In this document: piece after piece, positions 34,534 through 43,890 of the stretch
How the letters are laid out: every line of letters begins with the position of its first letter
Position numbering within the stretch: the first letter of the stretch is position 1
Assembly: GCF_018531375.1 (NCBI RefSeq)
Contig: NZ_JAHBOH010000001.1
Location: 2,170,001 to 2,234,000 of the forward strand
DNA: 64,000 nt
Source: Cellulomonas fulva
GTDB lineage: Bacteria; Actinomycetota; Actinomycetes; Actinomycetales; Cellulomonadaceae
Reading direction: 5' to 3'
Notes under the pieces: model-generated
Databases searched by the model: none
Told to the model about the DNA's origin: nothing
Seen by the model: the letters and a program-made list of their open reading frames with translations, nothing else
Translations under genes and position numbers: made by a program

Positions 34534-36144
34534 TCAGGCCGGGACGGCCTGGGGTGCGACCTCGAGCACCCAGGGGTCGATGGTCGCGTCGTCGTCGGCC
34601 GCCGGGGCGCCCGCGAGCCCGAGGCCCCACGTGCCGCGCGGGGCCAGCGGCACCTCGTGGTGCGTGCCCGCGTCGTCGGTGAGCCGGACGTGGACCGCCC
34701 AGCGTCCGTCGGCCGGCGCGGGCGTGAGGTCCGCGGTCCTGACCAGGGCGTCCACGTCGACGTGCCACTGCCGCTGGTGGAACGGCGAGACTGGCACCGG
34801 GACCTCGATGCGTGCGTCCGGGGCGACGAGCACGAGCGTGATCTGCTCGACGGAGCCCAGGACGCGCGGGGTCTGGACGGACAGGCTGACGACGAGGCCG
34901 TCGGCGGCCGCCCGGCGCCGCCGCAGCTCGGCGCGGGGGGCCGTGCCGTGCACGCGGGTGGCGACCGCGATCCGCACGGGGTCGCGACGCTCCACGAGTG
35001 CGACGACCTCTCGGGCGTCGGCGTCGAGGTCGTCGGTGGTCGCGGTGGGTACGACGAGCTCGCGGTACGTGGCCGCGGCGTCGACGGCCACGTGGGCCGC
35101 CGGGTCGGCGCCGTCGGCGACCGACGCCGCGGCGACCGCCTGCGGCACCAGCTCGTCGAGCCAGCGGGTGCGCTGCTCGTCGGGCGTCATCTCGCCCGCG
35201 AACCCGCTGCGCAGGTCCTGGGTCACGACCTCGGGGAAGGTGGCGACCTCGATGGGCCGGCCCGCGTGGCGGCGGACCCGCGTCCCGACGCCCCAGACGT
35301 CCCGGGGGAACGACTCCAGGAGCAGCTCGAGGTCGACCACGGGCGGCTCGTGCGGCCCGAGCTCCAGCGCCTCCGCGACGGAGCCGGCGACCTGCGTGAG
35401 CGGGCGGCCGGTCCCGGCGAGGTAGTCGCGGTACTTGAACGCCGACTCGTTCCGGGAGACGACGAACCGCGCGGGGATGCCGAGCGCGTCGGCGATCACG
35501 ACGGCGTGCAACGACGAGCCGACGACGAACCGCGACTGCGCGATGGTCCGCAGCACCGAGCGCAGCGGGTCCGTGGGGACCAGGAGCCGCTGGCCCGCGG
35601 CCTCGTCGGGCGTCCACACCCCGGGGGCGCCCTCCTCCTCGGGGGTGTCCTCGGGGGTGCGGACCAGGTCGTTGAAGTTGGGGGCGAGCAGGACGTCGAC
35701 GGCGGACACCCGCGCCCACGCGCGCAGCTCCGGCATGAGGTCGGGCAGCAGGAGCGCGGGGTCGCCGTACACGCGCGGGACCTCGATGCCGCGGGCCGTC
35801 ATGTAGGCGGCCGACAACGGCCCGCGCACGGCGCGCACGTCGAGCTTGCGGTCCTTGTGCACGCCCGCGTTGGTGACCTTGCCGTTGATGCCGGTGCCCC
35901 ACACGACGTCGCGCGCCCGCGCGAAGTGCATGACCGAGCCCACGGAGAAGACGCGGCGCTCGGGGGGCGTCTCGAGCCGGGCCTCCGGCATGGTGGCCGC
36001 GTGCACGAGCTCGACGACGAGCGGTCCGAGCAGGTCACCGAAGTTGTTCAGGAGGAGCGGGGTCCCGTCGGTCTCCCGGAGCGGGTTCCACTGGTACGCG
36101 TGCACGCCGCCGATGCGTCGCAGGAAGTCGCCGGGCTGGTCCAC
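34534..36144 (-). CDS. Polysaccharide pyruvyltransferase-family protein with C-terminal extension
   Basis: This 536-aa protein carries a GT-B-like pyruvyltransferase domain: NNFGDLLGPLVVELV, VFSVGSVMHFARARDVVWGTGI, VRAVRGPLSAAYM, YGDPALLLPDL and SRFVVGSSLHAVVIADALGIPARFV. Family members add pyruvate ketals from PEP, but many are of uncertain activity. The last 200 residues are outside the family and contain beta-rich repeats like those at the end of the GT2 protein at 31607. GTG 36144 lies 8 nt behind TACGCT, so the 66 codons of open frame before it are not used. Confidence 0.82.
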   Translation of the reverse strand: MDQPGDFLRRIGGVHAYQWNPLRETDGTPLLLNNFGDLLGPLVVELVHAATMPEARLETPPERRVFSVGSVMHFARARDVVWGTGINGKVTNAGVHKDRKLDVRAVRGPLSAAYMTARGIEVPRVYGDPALLLPDLMPELRAWARVSAVDVLLAPNFNDLVRTPEDTPEEEGAPGVWTPDEAAGQRLLVPTDPLRSVLRTIAQSRFVVGSSLHAVVIADALGIPARFVVSRNESAFKYRDYLAGTGRPLTQVAGSVAEALELGPHEPPVVDLELLLESFPRDVWGVGTRVRRHAGRPIEVATFPEVVTQDLRSGFAGEMTPDEQRTRWLDELVPQAVAAASVADGADPAAHVAVDAAATYRELVVPTATTDDLDADAREVVALVERRDPVRIAVATRVHGTAPRAELRRRRAAADGLVVSLSVQTPRVLGSVEQITLVLVAPDARIEVPVPVSPFHQRQWHVDVDALVRTADLTPAPADGRWAVHVRLTDDAGTHHEVPLAPRGTWGLGLAGAPAADDDATIDPWVLEVAPQAVPA

Positions 36145-36152
36145 GGCAGCCG

Positions 36153-36158
36153 AGCGTA
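36153..36158 (-). promoter_or_regulatory. Leaderless -10 box of the pyruvyltransferase-like gene
   Basis: The minus strand reads TACGCT, 8 nt before GTG 36144. Confidence 0.6.
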
Positions 36159-36209
36159 CCCGAGCCCCCCGCACCGGCCGCCGGGGCCGGAGCCCGCAGT
36201 GGCACGGGG

Positions 36210-36215
36210 TATCGT
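36210..36215 (+). promoter_or_regulatory. -10 box of the acyltransferase gene
   Basis: TATCGT lies 87 nt before ATG 36303. Confidence 0.4.
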
Positions 36216-36302
36216 CCCTCCGGCACACAGCGCGTCGCCCCGGTCGTCCGGTCGGCCGGGCGTCGCCGGGTGGCGGGGTGGCGGTCGACGAAGGATGAGG
36301 GC

Positions 36303-38399
36303 ATGACGTCAGCGGGATCGCTCCTGGACCAGCAGCCGGCACCCTCCGGCGGCCGGCCCGGGCACCGGACCCGTCAGCTGCGGCGGGACGTGCAGGGCCT
36401 GCGGGCGGTGGCGGTGCTCGCGGTCATCGCGGACCACGTGCTCGGCTGGCCGCACGGCGGGTTCGTCGGCGTCGACGTGTTCTTCGTGATCAGCGGCTAC
36501 CTCATCACCGGCCTCCTGCTGCGCGAGCACGCACGCACGGGCTCCATCTCGTTCCGCGGCTTCTACGCCCGGCGCGTGCGGCGCATCATGCCGAACGCGA
36601 TCCTCACGCTCGTCGTGACCGTCGGCGCGACCGCCGTGCTGATCGGCGGCGACCGGCTGGTCGCGACCGTCAAGGACGCGGTCGCGGCCGCGCTCACCGT
36701 CGTCAACTGGCGGTTCGCCGTGCAGGGGACGGACTACTTCGCGCAGGGGCTGCCGCCCTCGCCCGTCCAGCACTTCTGGTCGCTGTCGGTCGAGGAGCAG
36801 TTCTACTTCGTCTGGCCGTGGCTCATGCTGGGGCTGCTGGCGCTCGCGGCCCGGCGCGCGTCCGCGCGGTCCGGCCGGGTGCGTCGGACCTGGGTCCTCG
36901 GCATCGCGATGGGCGTCGTCGTGGTCGTCTCGTTCGCCTGGGCCCTGCACCAGACCGCCGACCAGCCGTCCTTCGCCTACTTCTCCACGCTGACGCGCGT
37001 CTGGGAGCTGGGCGTCGGCGCGCTCGCCGCGATCGGGGCGGCACGCGTCGCGCGCTGGCTCGCGGCGCGGCCCGGGTGGTGGCGTCCCGTGCTCGCGTGG
37101 TCCGGGCTCGCCGCCATCGCCGTGTCGCTGCTCGTCGTGAGGTCGGACCACGGCTTCCCCGCGCCGTGGGCGCTCCTGCCGGTCGCGGCGACGGCCCTCG
37201 TCATCATGGCCGGGGAGGGCGCCGGGACCTCGGGCCCGTGGCTGCTGACGAACCGTCCCATGAACTACGTGGGCGACGCGTCGTACTCGCTGTACCTGTG
37301 GCACTGGCCCGTCGTCGTCCTGCTGCCCGCCCTGCTGCCCGAGGACTCGGCGTGGTTCGGCGTCCTCGCCGTCGCGATCGGGGTCGCGCTCGCGCTGCCG
37401 GCGTACCACCTGGTGGAGAACCCGGCGCGCGGCGCGCACCCGGGCCACGACGCGCAGGGCCGCCGGCGGCACCCCCTGCGCAACGCGTCCGTCGCCGCCG
37501 TCGCCATGGCCGCGGTCGTCGTGGGCGGCTGCGGGGCGACGGTCGCCGTGCTCGAGAACGCGCGGCAGCCCGCGCAGGCCTCGCCCGTCGGCTCGCAGGA
37601 GGAGTGCTTCGGTGCCCTGACGCTCGCGCACCGCGCGCTGTGCGACGGCGTGGTGTTCACCGACCCCGTCACGCCCGACCCGCAGGACGCGGAGTCGGAC
37701 ATGGGCGGCGCGTACGAGTGCTACAGCGCGCAGGACGGCCCGGCCAAGCCCTGCACCCGCGGCGACCTCGAGGGCGACGTGCGTGTCGCGGTCGTCGGCA
37801 ACTCGCACGCGGCGGCCCTGCTGCCGGGGCTGCTGCCCGAGGCCGAGCGCCTCGGCTGGAAGGTCGACGTGCTGGTCGGGTTCGGCTGCAACCTCACCAC
37901 CACCCCCAACCCCGCGTGCCCCGGGACGAGCGCCGAGATCGAGCAGCGTCTGCTGCACGACGAGCCCTACGACCTGGTCGTCACCACGTCGAGCCGGTCC
38001 ACCTCCGGCGCCGACAACCCGGCCCGCGTCCCAGGGATGCGGGACATGATGGACCAGGTCACGGCCCGGGGGACGGCGGTCGCGGCGATCTCCGACGCGC
38101 CGATGGTGACGGACGAGGCGCTCGCGTGCGCGGCCCGCGTCGGCGCCGACCTGGACACGTGCGGCATGCCGCGCGACGAGGCGTTCGCCGTCCGCGACCC
38201 GCTGCGGGAGCCCGTGCGCGAGTCGCAGGACGCCGAGCTCGTCGACGTCACCGACCTGTACTGCCGCCCCGAGACCTGCCCGGTCGTGATCGGTGGCGTG
38301 CTCGCGTACCGCGACACCGCGGGGCACACCACGGCGACCTACAGCAAGACGCTCGGCCCGATCGTGGTCGAGCGCATCCGGTCCGCCACCGGCGTCTGA
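36303..38399 (+). CDS. Membrane O-acyltransferase with SGNH domain (OafA type)
   Basis: This 698-aa protein has an acyltransferase-3 domain (about 20-400; ten or so spans) with QGLRAVAVLAVIADHV and FVGVDVFFVISGYLITG, FYARRVRRIMPN and HFWSLSVEEQFYFVWP. A linker span follows, then an extracytoplasmic SGNH domain of about 260 residues. Its block I reads GNSH (Asn500-Ser501-His502) where GDSH is usual, while the C-terminal Asp671 and His675 (YRDTAGH) are in place. It would acylate a surface glycan. ATG 36303 follows AAGGATGAG. Confidence 0.9.
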   Translation: MTSAGSLLDQQPAPSGGRPGHRTRQLRRDVQGLRAVAVLAVIADHVLGWPHGGFVGVDVFFVISGYLITGLLLREHARTGSISFRGFYARRVRRIMPNAILTLVVTVGATAVLIGGDRLVATVKDAVAAALTVVNWRFAVQGTDYFAQGLPPSPVQHFWSLSVEEQFYFVWPWLMLGLLALAARRASARSGRVRRTWVLGIAMGVVVVVSFAWALHQTADQPSFAYFSTLTRVWELGVGALAAIGAARVARWLAARPGWWRPVLAWSGLAAIAVSLLVVRSDHGFPAPWALLPVAATALVIMAGEGAGTSGPWLLTNRPMNYVGDASYSLYLWHWPVVVLLPALLPEDSAWFGVLAVAIGVALALPAYHLVENPARGAHPGHDAQGRRRHPLRNASVAAVAMAAVVVGGCGATVAVLENARQPAQASPVGSQEECFGALTLAHRALCDGVVFTDPVTPDPQDAESDMGGAYECYSAQDGPAKPCTRGDLEGDVRVAVVGNSHAAALLPGLLPEAERLGWKVDVLVGFGCNLTTTPNPACPGTSAEIEQRLLHDEPYDLVVTTSSRSTSGADNPARVPGMRDMMDQVTARGTAVAAISDAPMVTDEALACAARVGADLDTCGMPRDEAFAVRDPLREPVRESQDAELVDVTDLYCRPETCPVVIGGVLAYRDTAGHTTATYSKTLGPIVVERIRSATGV

Positions 38400-38455
38400 G
38401 CCCCGGCCGGGCCCGCCCGCGGCAGGCGCGGTCGCTCGGACCCCCCACGCGCCGG

Positions 38456-38461
38456 TAGGGT
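38456..38461 (+). promoter_or_regulatory. Leaderless -10 box
   Basis: TAGGGT lies 7 nt before GTG 38469. Confidence 0.55.
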
Positions 38462-38468
38462 CCCCGCC

Positions 38469-40250
38469 GTGTCGAACTACCTCGCCGTCGTGGTGGCCGC
38501 CGAGCTGAGCCCGCGGGTGCGGGGCTGGCTCGCCGAGCGGGGGGCGCCGGCAGACGAGGTGCACGTCGCGCCGCTGGGCGAGGGGCACGAGCTCGTCCTC
38601 GTCGGACGCGACGTGGCGCGCTGCGTCGAGCCCGGCCGGTTCTTCAAGGGCGTCGCGGTCTCCCCGGAGCACGGCGCGATCGGGTTCGGGGTCGACGGCT
38701 GGCGGTCGATGCCGGAGTCCGTCCGGGCCGACCCGCACGGCGTGGCGGGGGAGTTCGTGCTGGTCGAGTGGGACGACGAGCAGGTCGCCGTCCGCCGGGA
38801 CGTCTTCGGGGCCGTGTCGCTGGCCTGGACCGCGGGGCCGGGTGTCGTGGCCGCGTCGGACTCCTTGCTCGTGCTCGTCGACCTGCGGCGCCGGCTGGGC
38901 CTGCCGGTGACCCAGGACGCGGAGCACCTGCTGGCCCGCAGCGCCGCCAACGGGGTCAGCGGCCAGCAGACCGGCGAGCGGACGCACGTCGTCGAGATCG
39001 CGTACACCGCCGCCGGCCGCGGGCTGCGGGTCGACGTCCCCGGACCGGTCCCCGTGGTGGACGGGGCGCTGCTCACGGACCGGGTGGTCGACGTGGAGGT
39101 CGACGAGGTCGCGGAGACGCGGGACGTGGCGACCTTCCTCGCGCGGGCGATGGGCACCCTCGCGACGCGCGAGGACATGGACGTGCGGCTCATGCTCTCC
39201 GGCGGCCAGGACTCACGCGTCCTGCTGGGCGGCGCGCTGCGTGCCGGGACGGCGCACCGGCTGGTGATCGAGTGCAACGACAACGGACCCAAGAACGCGG
39301 CGGACGTCGCGGTGGTCCGCACCCTGGCGGACCGGTTCGGGCTGACCGTGAACGGGCCGCGCCGGTTCACCGGTCCCGAGACGCCCGCGGGCCCCGCCCT
39401 CGCCGTCCTGGCGTCCTCCACGCTCGGCTTCTACGACCTGTCGATCCTGCGCGGGACCGTGCGCACCGGTGCGGTCGGGATCAACGGCACAGGAGCCGAG
39501 CTGTACAAGGGCAACTGGGGCTGGCGCCCGGTCGAGGCGCTGGCCGACCACTACCGCGTCGCCGACGCACGACGCGACGCGTTCGTCGCGCAGGTGTCCG
39601 CCGGCGTGCGCGCGTGCGGCGGGGACCCGGACTGGGCCGACGCGAGCGAGATCCTGTACTGCGGCTACCGCAACGGCATCCACGGCGCCGGCCCGCACAT
39701 CGCGGTCGGCATGACGGGTCTGCGACCGCTGCACCAGCTCGGCATCGCGCGGCTGGGCCACCGCCGGGTCGACGGACGCGCGCCGCGCGAGGACCGCGGG
39801 ACCGCGACGGTGCGCGGGGCGCAGGTGGACGTGATGGCCTCGCTCCTCGCGCTCATGCACCCCGAGCTCGCGGTGATGCCGTACGACATGGAGAAGAAGA
39901 CGCTCACCCCGCCGGTGGTCGCCGCGCACCTCGAGGCGCTCGGCGGGCCGCTCGGCGCGGCGGCGGACGAGCCGCTCTCCATCACCGGCCTGCCGCAGGA
40001 CGTCCCCGCCGGCCCCTCGGCGCTCGGCATCGGCGTGGCCGAGGCGAACGGGTTCGGTGGGCGCGCGGACGTCCACAGCCTGCTCGCCGTCGCGGACCGC
40101 GGCGTCGAGGCGATCGTCGACCCCCAGGTCCGGGTCGCCTACGCCGAGCTGCTCGCCAAGGCCCGGTGGCGGCTCGTCACGAAGGGCGAGGCGCCGCGCC
40201 AGGCGGGGACCGCCCTCGGCAAGCTCCTGGCGGCTACGGCCGTCGCCTGA
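38469..40250 (+). CDS. Asparagine-synthetase-like protein lacking the glutaminase cysteine
   Basis: This 593-aa protein has an AsnB-like layout. The first 200 residues resemble the class II glutaminase fold (GEFVLVEWDDEQVAVRRDVFGAVSL), but there is no Cys at position 2, so it cannot release ammonia from glutamine. Residues from about 240 have the PP-loop LMLSGGQDSR (Ser244 to Ser249), the ATP-pyrophosphatase motif. The later part has IEILYCGYRNGIHG-like acceptor-side sequence. It may form an amide or other bond by adenylation, or be a structural relative. It lies between two glycan acyltransferases. A 17-bp tandem duplication covers its stop codon (40238-40272). Confidence 0.65.
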   Translation: MSNYLAVVVAAELSPRVRGWLAERGAPADEVHVAPLGEGHELVLVGRDVARCVEPGRFFKGVAVSPEHGAIGFGVDGWRSMPESVRADPHGVAGEFVLVEWDDEQVAVRRDVFGAVSLAWTAGPGVVAASDSLLVLVDLRRRLGLPVTQDAEHLLARSAANGVSGQQTGERTHVVEIAYTAAGRGLRVDVPGPVPVVDGALLTDRVVDVEVDEVAETRDVATFLARAMGTLATREDMDVRLMLSGGQDSRVLLGGALRAGTAHRLVIECNDNGPKNAADVAVVRTLADRFGLTVNGPRRFTGPETPAGPALAVLASSTLGFYDLSILRGTVRTGAVGINGTGAELYKGNWGWRPVEALADHYRVADARRDAFVAQVSAGVRACGGDPDWADASEILYCGYRNGIHGAGPHIAVGMTGLRPLHQLGIARLGHRRVDGRAPREDRGTATVRGAQVDVMASLLALMHPELAVMPYDMEKKTLTPPVVAAHLEALGGPLGAAADEPLSITGLPQDVPAGPSALGIGVAEANGFGGRADVHSLLAVADRGVEAIVDPQVRVAYAELLAKARWRLVTKGEAPRQAGTALGKLLAATAVA

Positions 40251-40341
40251 GCGCGGCCGTCGCCTGAGCGCGGGCGCCGCTCCGGTGCGGCGGGTCCATC
40301 CACGCTCCGGACGGGTGAGACCGGATGACCGGGGCGACCGT

Positions 40342-40347
40342 TAGCAT
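40342..40347 (+). promoter_or_regulatory. -10 box of the second acyltransferase gene
   Basis: TAGCAT lies 107 nt before GTG 40455. The remainder of this 204-bp gap holds nothing recognised. Confidence 0.5.
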
Positions 40348-40454
40348 GACCGGCATCGCGGGCCGTCGTCGACGGGCCTGCGGACACGCCGTGCGTGCGC
40401 CGTGAGGCGGCCCGGCGAGCACCAGATCAGCGGTGGCAACGGGGGAGTCGGGAC

Positions 40455-42539
40455 GTGACGTCGGCAACGCTCGCGCGCGAGGCGGCCCCGGCGACCGACC
40501 GCCGTGGGCTCCGGCTCGACATCCAGGGCCTGCGCGCCGTCGCGGTCGGGATCGTGCTCCTCTTCCACGCCGGCGTCCCGGGTCTCGAGGGCGGGTTCGT
40601 CGGGGTCGACGTCTTCTTCGTCATCTCCGGGTTCCTCATCACGGGGCTGATCGTGCGCGAGGTGCGCCGCACCGGCCGGCTCTCGCTCCTCTCCTTCTAC
40701 GCGCGCCGAGCCCGCCGCCTCCTGCCCGCGACCGCCGTCGTCTTCGTCGCCGTCACGGTGGGCACGTTGCTGGTGCTGCCGTGGACCCGGTGGGAGTCGA
40801 TCGCGGGCGACCTCGTCGCGAGCACGCTGTACGTCGTCAACTGGCGTCTGGCCGCCGACTCCGTCGACTACCTCGCCTCGGACCAGGCCGCGAGCCCGCT
40901 GCAGCACTTCTGGTCGCTGGCGGTCGAGGAGCAGTTCTACGTCGTGTGGCCGCTCGTCGTGGTCGCGCTCGCCTGGTGGGCCCGCCGTCGTCGCGGGTCC
41001 GTGTCGGACGGCCGGATGCTCGGCGGCCTGCTCGTCATCGCGGTGCCGTCGCTGGTCTGGTCGGTGCACCTGACCTCGACGCAACCCGGGCCGGCGTACT
41101 TCGTCACGACGACACGGCTGTGGGAGCTGACGGTCGGAGCGATCCTGGCGATCGGCGCCACCCGTGCCGGCGCGCTGCCGCGTGCGGCGCGGCGCACCGT
41201 GGGGTGGGTCGGCCTCGCGGCGATCGTCGCCGCGGTCGTCCTGTACGACGAGAGCACGCCGTTCCCCGGCGTCGCCGCGCTGCTGCCCGTGCTCGGCGCC
41301 GCCGCCGTCATCGCCGCGGGCTGCGGCGACGGCGAGGGCCGCCTGCGGGTCCTCGACCCGGCGCCGATGCAGCACCTCGGTGCGTGGTCGTACTCGCTCT
41401 ACCTGTGGCACTGGCCCGCGATCGTGCTCGCGACCGCGGTCTGGGGCCGCGCGGACGGCAGCCTGCCGCTCCCGGTCGGCCTCGCCGCCGTCGCTGCGTC
41501 GGTGCCGGTCGCCTGGCTCGCCTTCCGCCTCGTCGAGCGTCCGTTCCACCAGTCCCGCTTCCTGTCGGCGCGGTTGAGCCGGTCGGGGTGGCTCGCGCTC
41601 GTGTGCATCGGCGTCGGCCTCGTCGCGGCCGGGACGCTGGCGTACGCGGCCCAGCGGGAGGCCGACCAGCGCGCGGAGGTGGTGGTGGCCGCCGAGCACC
41701 CCGGTGCTGCCGTGCTGCCCGTGACGCCGCCGGTCGAGTGGGTCCCGCAGGCGCCGGAGACCTCGGCGTTCTCGCCGTCGCCGCAGGAGGCGCTCGAGGA
41801 CTTCCCGCTCGTGGCGGGCAAGGACTGCAACGCCGAGGTCAACGCGTCCGCGCCGGTCGAGTGCACGTACGGCGACCCCGACGCGGGCACCGTCGTCGCG
41901 GTGGTGGGCGACTCGAAGATGTACCAGTGGATGCCGGCGCTCACCGAGCTCGCCGACCGCAACGACTGGTTCCTCAAGACCAACCTGAAGGCGGACTGCC
42001 CGTTCGTCGCGGTCCCGGTCCAGCACGACGACAAGCCGTACCCGAGCTGCCGGACGCTCAACGAGGCCCGCGTGCCGAGCGTGGTGGACGACCCGGACGT
42101 CGATGTCGTGCTGACCTCGCAGGTCAAGCAGACGGCGTGCACCGACGCGCGGTGCCGGACGGCGACGGCGCCGGCCATGCGGTCGGCGCTCGTGGACGTC
42201 TTCGGCCGGCTCGAGGCGGCGGGCAAGCGCGTCATCGTCGTGGCGGACAACCAGTCACCCGGGATGGAGGTGCCCGAGTGCCTCGCGGCGCACGACGAGG
42301 ACCCCGCGGCGTGCACCTTCCCGCGCAAGGCGCACGACGTGCCGACCCTGCTGCTCGCCGCCCGGGACGCGCAGGTGCCCGTCACCGACGTCCGCCCGTG
42401 GATCTGCCCGGCGGCGCGGTGCCCCAGCGTGATCGGCGGAGTCCTGGCCTACCGCCAGGGCTCCCACATCAGCACGGCGTTCGCGCAGTCCCTGACCGAC
42501 GTCCTGGGCCGGGGCCTCGCCGAGCAGGGTCTGGACTGA
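40455..42539 (+). CDS. Membrane O-acyltransferase with degenerate SGNH domain
   Basis: This 694-aa paralogue of the protein at 36303 has the same plan: an acyltransferase-3 domain (IQGLRAVAVGIVLLFHAGV, FVGVDVFFVISGFLITG, FYARRARRLLPATA, HFWSLAVEEQFYVVWP) then an SGNH domain. In the SGNH part, block I reads GDSK (Asp486-Ser487-Lys488), and the C-terminal Asp of the usual Asp-x-x-His is Gln668, with His671 retained. The transmembrane domain may still use its own His and donor. GTG 40455 has GGGGGAG upstream; the frame extends to 40395. Confidence 0.88.
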   Translation: MTSATLAREAAPATDRRGLRLDIQGLRAVAVGIVLLFHAGVPGLEGGFVGVDVFFVISGFLITGLIVREVRRTGRLSLLSFYARRARRLLPATAVVFVAVTVGTLLVLPWTRWESIAGDLVASTLYVVNWRLAADSVDYLASDQAASPLQHFWSLAVEEQFYVVWPLVVVALAWWARRRRGSVSDGRMLGGLLVIAVPSLVWSVHLTSTQPGPAYFVTTTRLWELTVGAILAIGATRAGALPRAARRTVGWVGLAAIVAAVVLYDESTPFPGVAALLPVLGAAAVIAAGCGDGEGRLRVLDPAPMQHLGAWSYSLYLWHWPAIVLATAVWGRADGSLPLPVGLAAVAASVPVAWLAFRLVERPFHQSRFLSARLSRSGWLALVCIGVGLVAAGTLAYAAQREADQRAEVVVAAEHPGAAVLPVTPPVEWVPQAPETSAFSPSPQEALEDFPLVAGKDCNAEVNASAPVECTYGDPDAGTVVAVVGDSKMYQWMPALTELADRNDWFLKTNLKADCPFVAVPVQHDDKPYPSCRTLNEARVPSVVDDPDVDVVLTSQVKQTACTDARCRTATAPAMRSALVDVFGRLEAAGKRVIVVADNQSPGMEVPECLAAHDEDPAACTFPRKAHDVPTLLLAARDAQVPVTDVRPWICPAARCPSVIGGVLAYRQGSHISTAFAQSLTDVLGRGLAEQGLD

Positions 42540-42583
42540 CCGTCGTCCTGCGCAGCAGGTTCGGCCCACCGGCCTGTCGTCGT

Positions 42584-42589
42584 TACGCT
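42584..42589 (+). promoter_or_regulatory. Leaderless -10 box of the sulfation operon
   Basis: TACGCT lies 8 nt before ATG 42598, the first gene of the run to 51839. Confidence 0.6.
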
Positions 42590-42597
42590 GAGGCACC

Positions 42598-43890
42598 ATG
42601 AGCGACGACTGGTCCCGTTGGAGCGCGCTGCCACACCTGGTCCTCGCCGACCCCGACGCGGACGCCGTCGAGCTCGCCCTCGGCGGTGCGCTCACGGTCT
42701 CGCAGCAGCCCGTGGTGGCCTCCTCGCCGCTCGGCGCCGTGGTGCTGCTCGACGAGGAGAACACGCCGCTGGCCGTCCGGTCCGAGTCGCACGCGCCGCT
42801 CGAGGCGCTGCGTCCGCGCGGCGTGCGCGGCGGCGAGGACGCCGACCCCCGCTACCGCGTCCCCGCGCTCGAGGTGCGCACGCGGCTGGGCGGGCGCTCG
42901 GTGCTCGGCGTCCTGCTCGACGACGTCGCCGGCACCGACGAGCTCGAGCGGATCGCCGCGCGGGCGGCCGGCGCGGACGACGTCGTGCTGCTCTGCCTCG
43001 TCGGGACGCCTCGCCCGTCCTACGCGACGGACGTGTCCGGCGCGGGCGTGGTGCGCGCGGCGGTCGCCCTGGCCGACGAGCTGACGCGCACGGCCGGTGC
43101 CGCGACGACGACCGTCGCGGTCCCGTGGGCCGCGGAGGCCGGCCTGGACCGGCTGGCGTGGCCGGGGGAGAAGGCGCCGTCGCTCGAGGACATCGCGCGG
43201 GCCTACGGCGCGACGGACGTGCTCGACCTGTCGGCGCGGCCCGGTGCGGGCCGCCAGGAGTTCGCGGAGGCCGTCCGGCGTCGCGACGCGGTCCTCGCCG
43301 AGAGCTTTCCCGCGGCCTCGGCGCGCGAGCTCTCGGGTGCGGCGACCGCGGGGGTCGGGCCTGGCGCCGTCGTGCTGTTCACCGGGCTGTCCGGCTCAGG
43401 GAAGTCGACCGTCGCCAAGGCGGTGGCCCAGCGGCTCGAGGTCTCGAGCGCGCGTCGGGTCGTCGTGCTCGACGGCGACGAGGTGCGGCACATGCTGTCC
43501 GCCGGCCTCGGGTTCGACCGCGAGTCGCGCTCCCAGAACGTGCGCCGGATCGGCTACGTCGCCTCGCTCGTCGCGGGCGCCGGCGGCATCGCGCTGGCCG
43601 CGGCGATCGCGCCGTACGAGGCGGACCGCGCGGACGTGCGCCACCGGACCGAGGCCGCGGCGACGTTCGTCCTCGTGCACGTCGCGACGCCGCTCGAGGT
43701 CTGCGAGGCCCGTGACCGCAAGCACCTGTACGCGCGGGCGCGTGCCGGCGAGGTCCCGGAGTTCACGGGCGTCTCGGCGCCGTACGAGGAGCCGCACGAC
43801 GCCGACCTGGTGATCGACACCACCGAGCTGGACCTGGCGGCTGCGGTCGACGCGGTGCTGGCGACCCTGCGCAAGGCGGGCGTGGAGTGA
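42598..43890 (+). CDS. cysC: Adenylylsulfate kinase with degenerate ATP-sulfurylase-like N-terminus
   Basis: This 430-aa protein makes PAPS from APS and ATP. The kinase domain starts near residue 255: P-loop FTGLSGSGKST (Lys269), DGDEVRHMLSAGLGFDRESR, NVRRIGYVA and a C-terminal YEEPHDADLVIDT. The first 250 residues resemble ATP sulfurylase in order (VVLLDEENTPLAVR, a metal-free LLCLVGTPRPS, YGATDVLDL where YGCTHFIVG is usual) but the catalytic QxRNPxHxxH motif is absent. ATP sulfurylase activity must come from CysD-CysN, encoded at the end of the same operon. GTGA overlap with the next gene. Confidence 0.87.
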   Translation: MSDDWSRWSALPHLVLADPDADAVELALGGALTVSQQPVVASSPLGAVVLLDEENTPLAVRSESHAPLEALRPRGVRGGEDADPRYRVPALEVRTRLGGRSVLGVLLDDVAGTDELERIAARAAGADDVVLLCLVGTPRPSYATDVSGAGVVRAAVALADELTRTAGAATTTVAVPWAAEAGLDRLAWPGEKAPSLEDIARAYGATDVLDLSARPGAGRQEFAEAVRRRDAVLAESFPAASARELSGAATAGVGPGAVVLFTGLSGSGKSTVAKAVAQRLEVSSARRVVVLDGDEVRHMLSAGLGFDRESRSQNVRRIGYVASLVAGAGGIALAAAIAPYEADRADVRHRTEAAATFVLVHVATPLEVCEARDRKHLYARARAGEVPEFTGVSAPYEEPHDADLVIDTTELDLAAAVDAVLATLRKAGVE

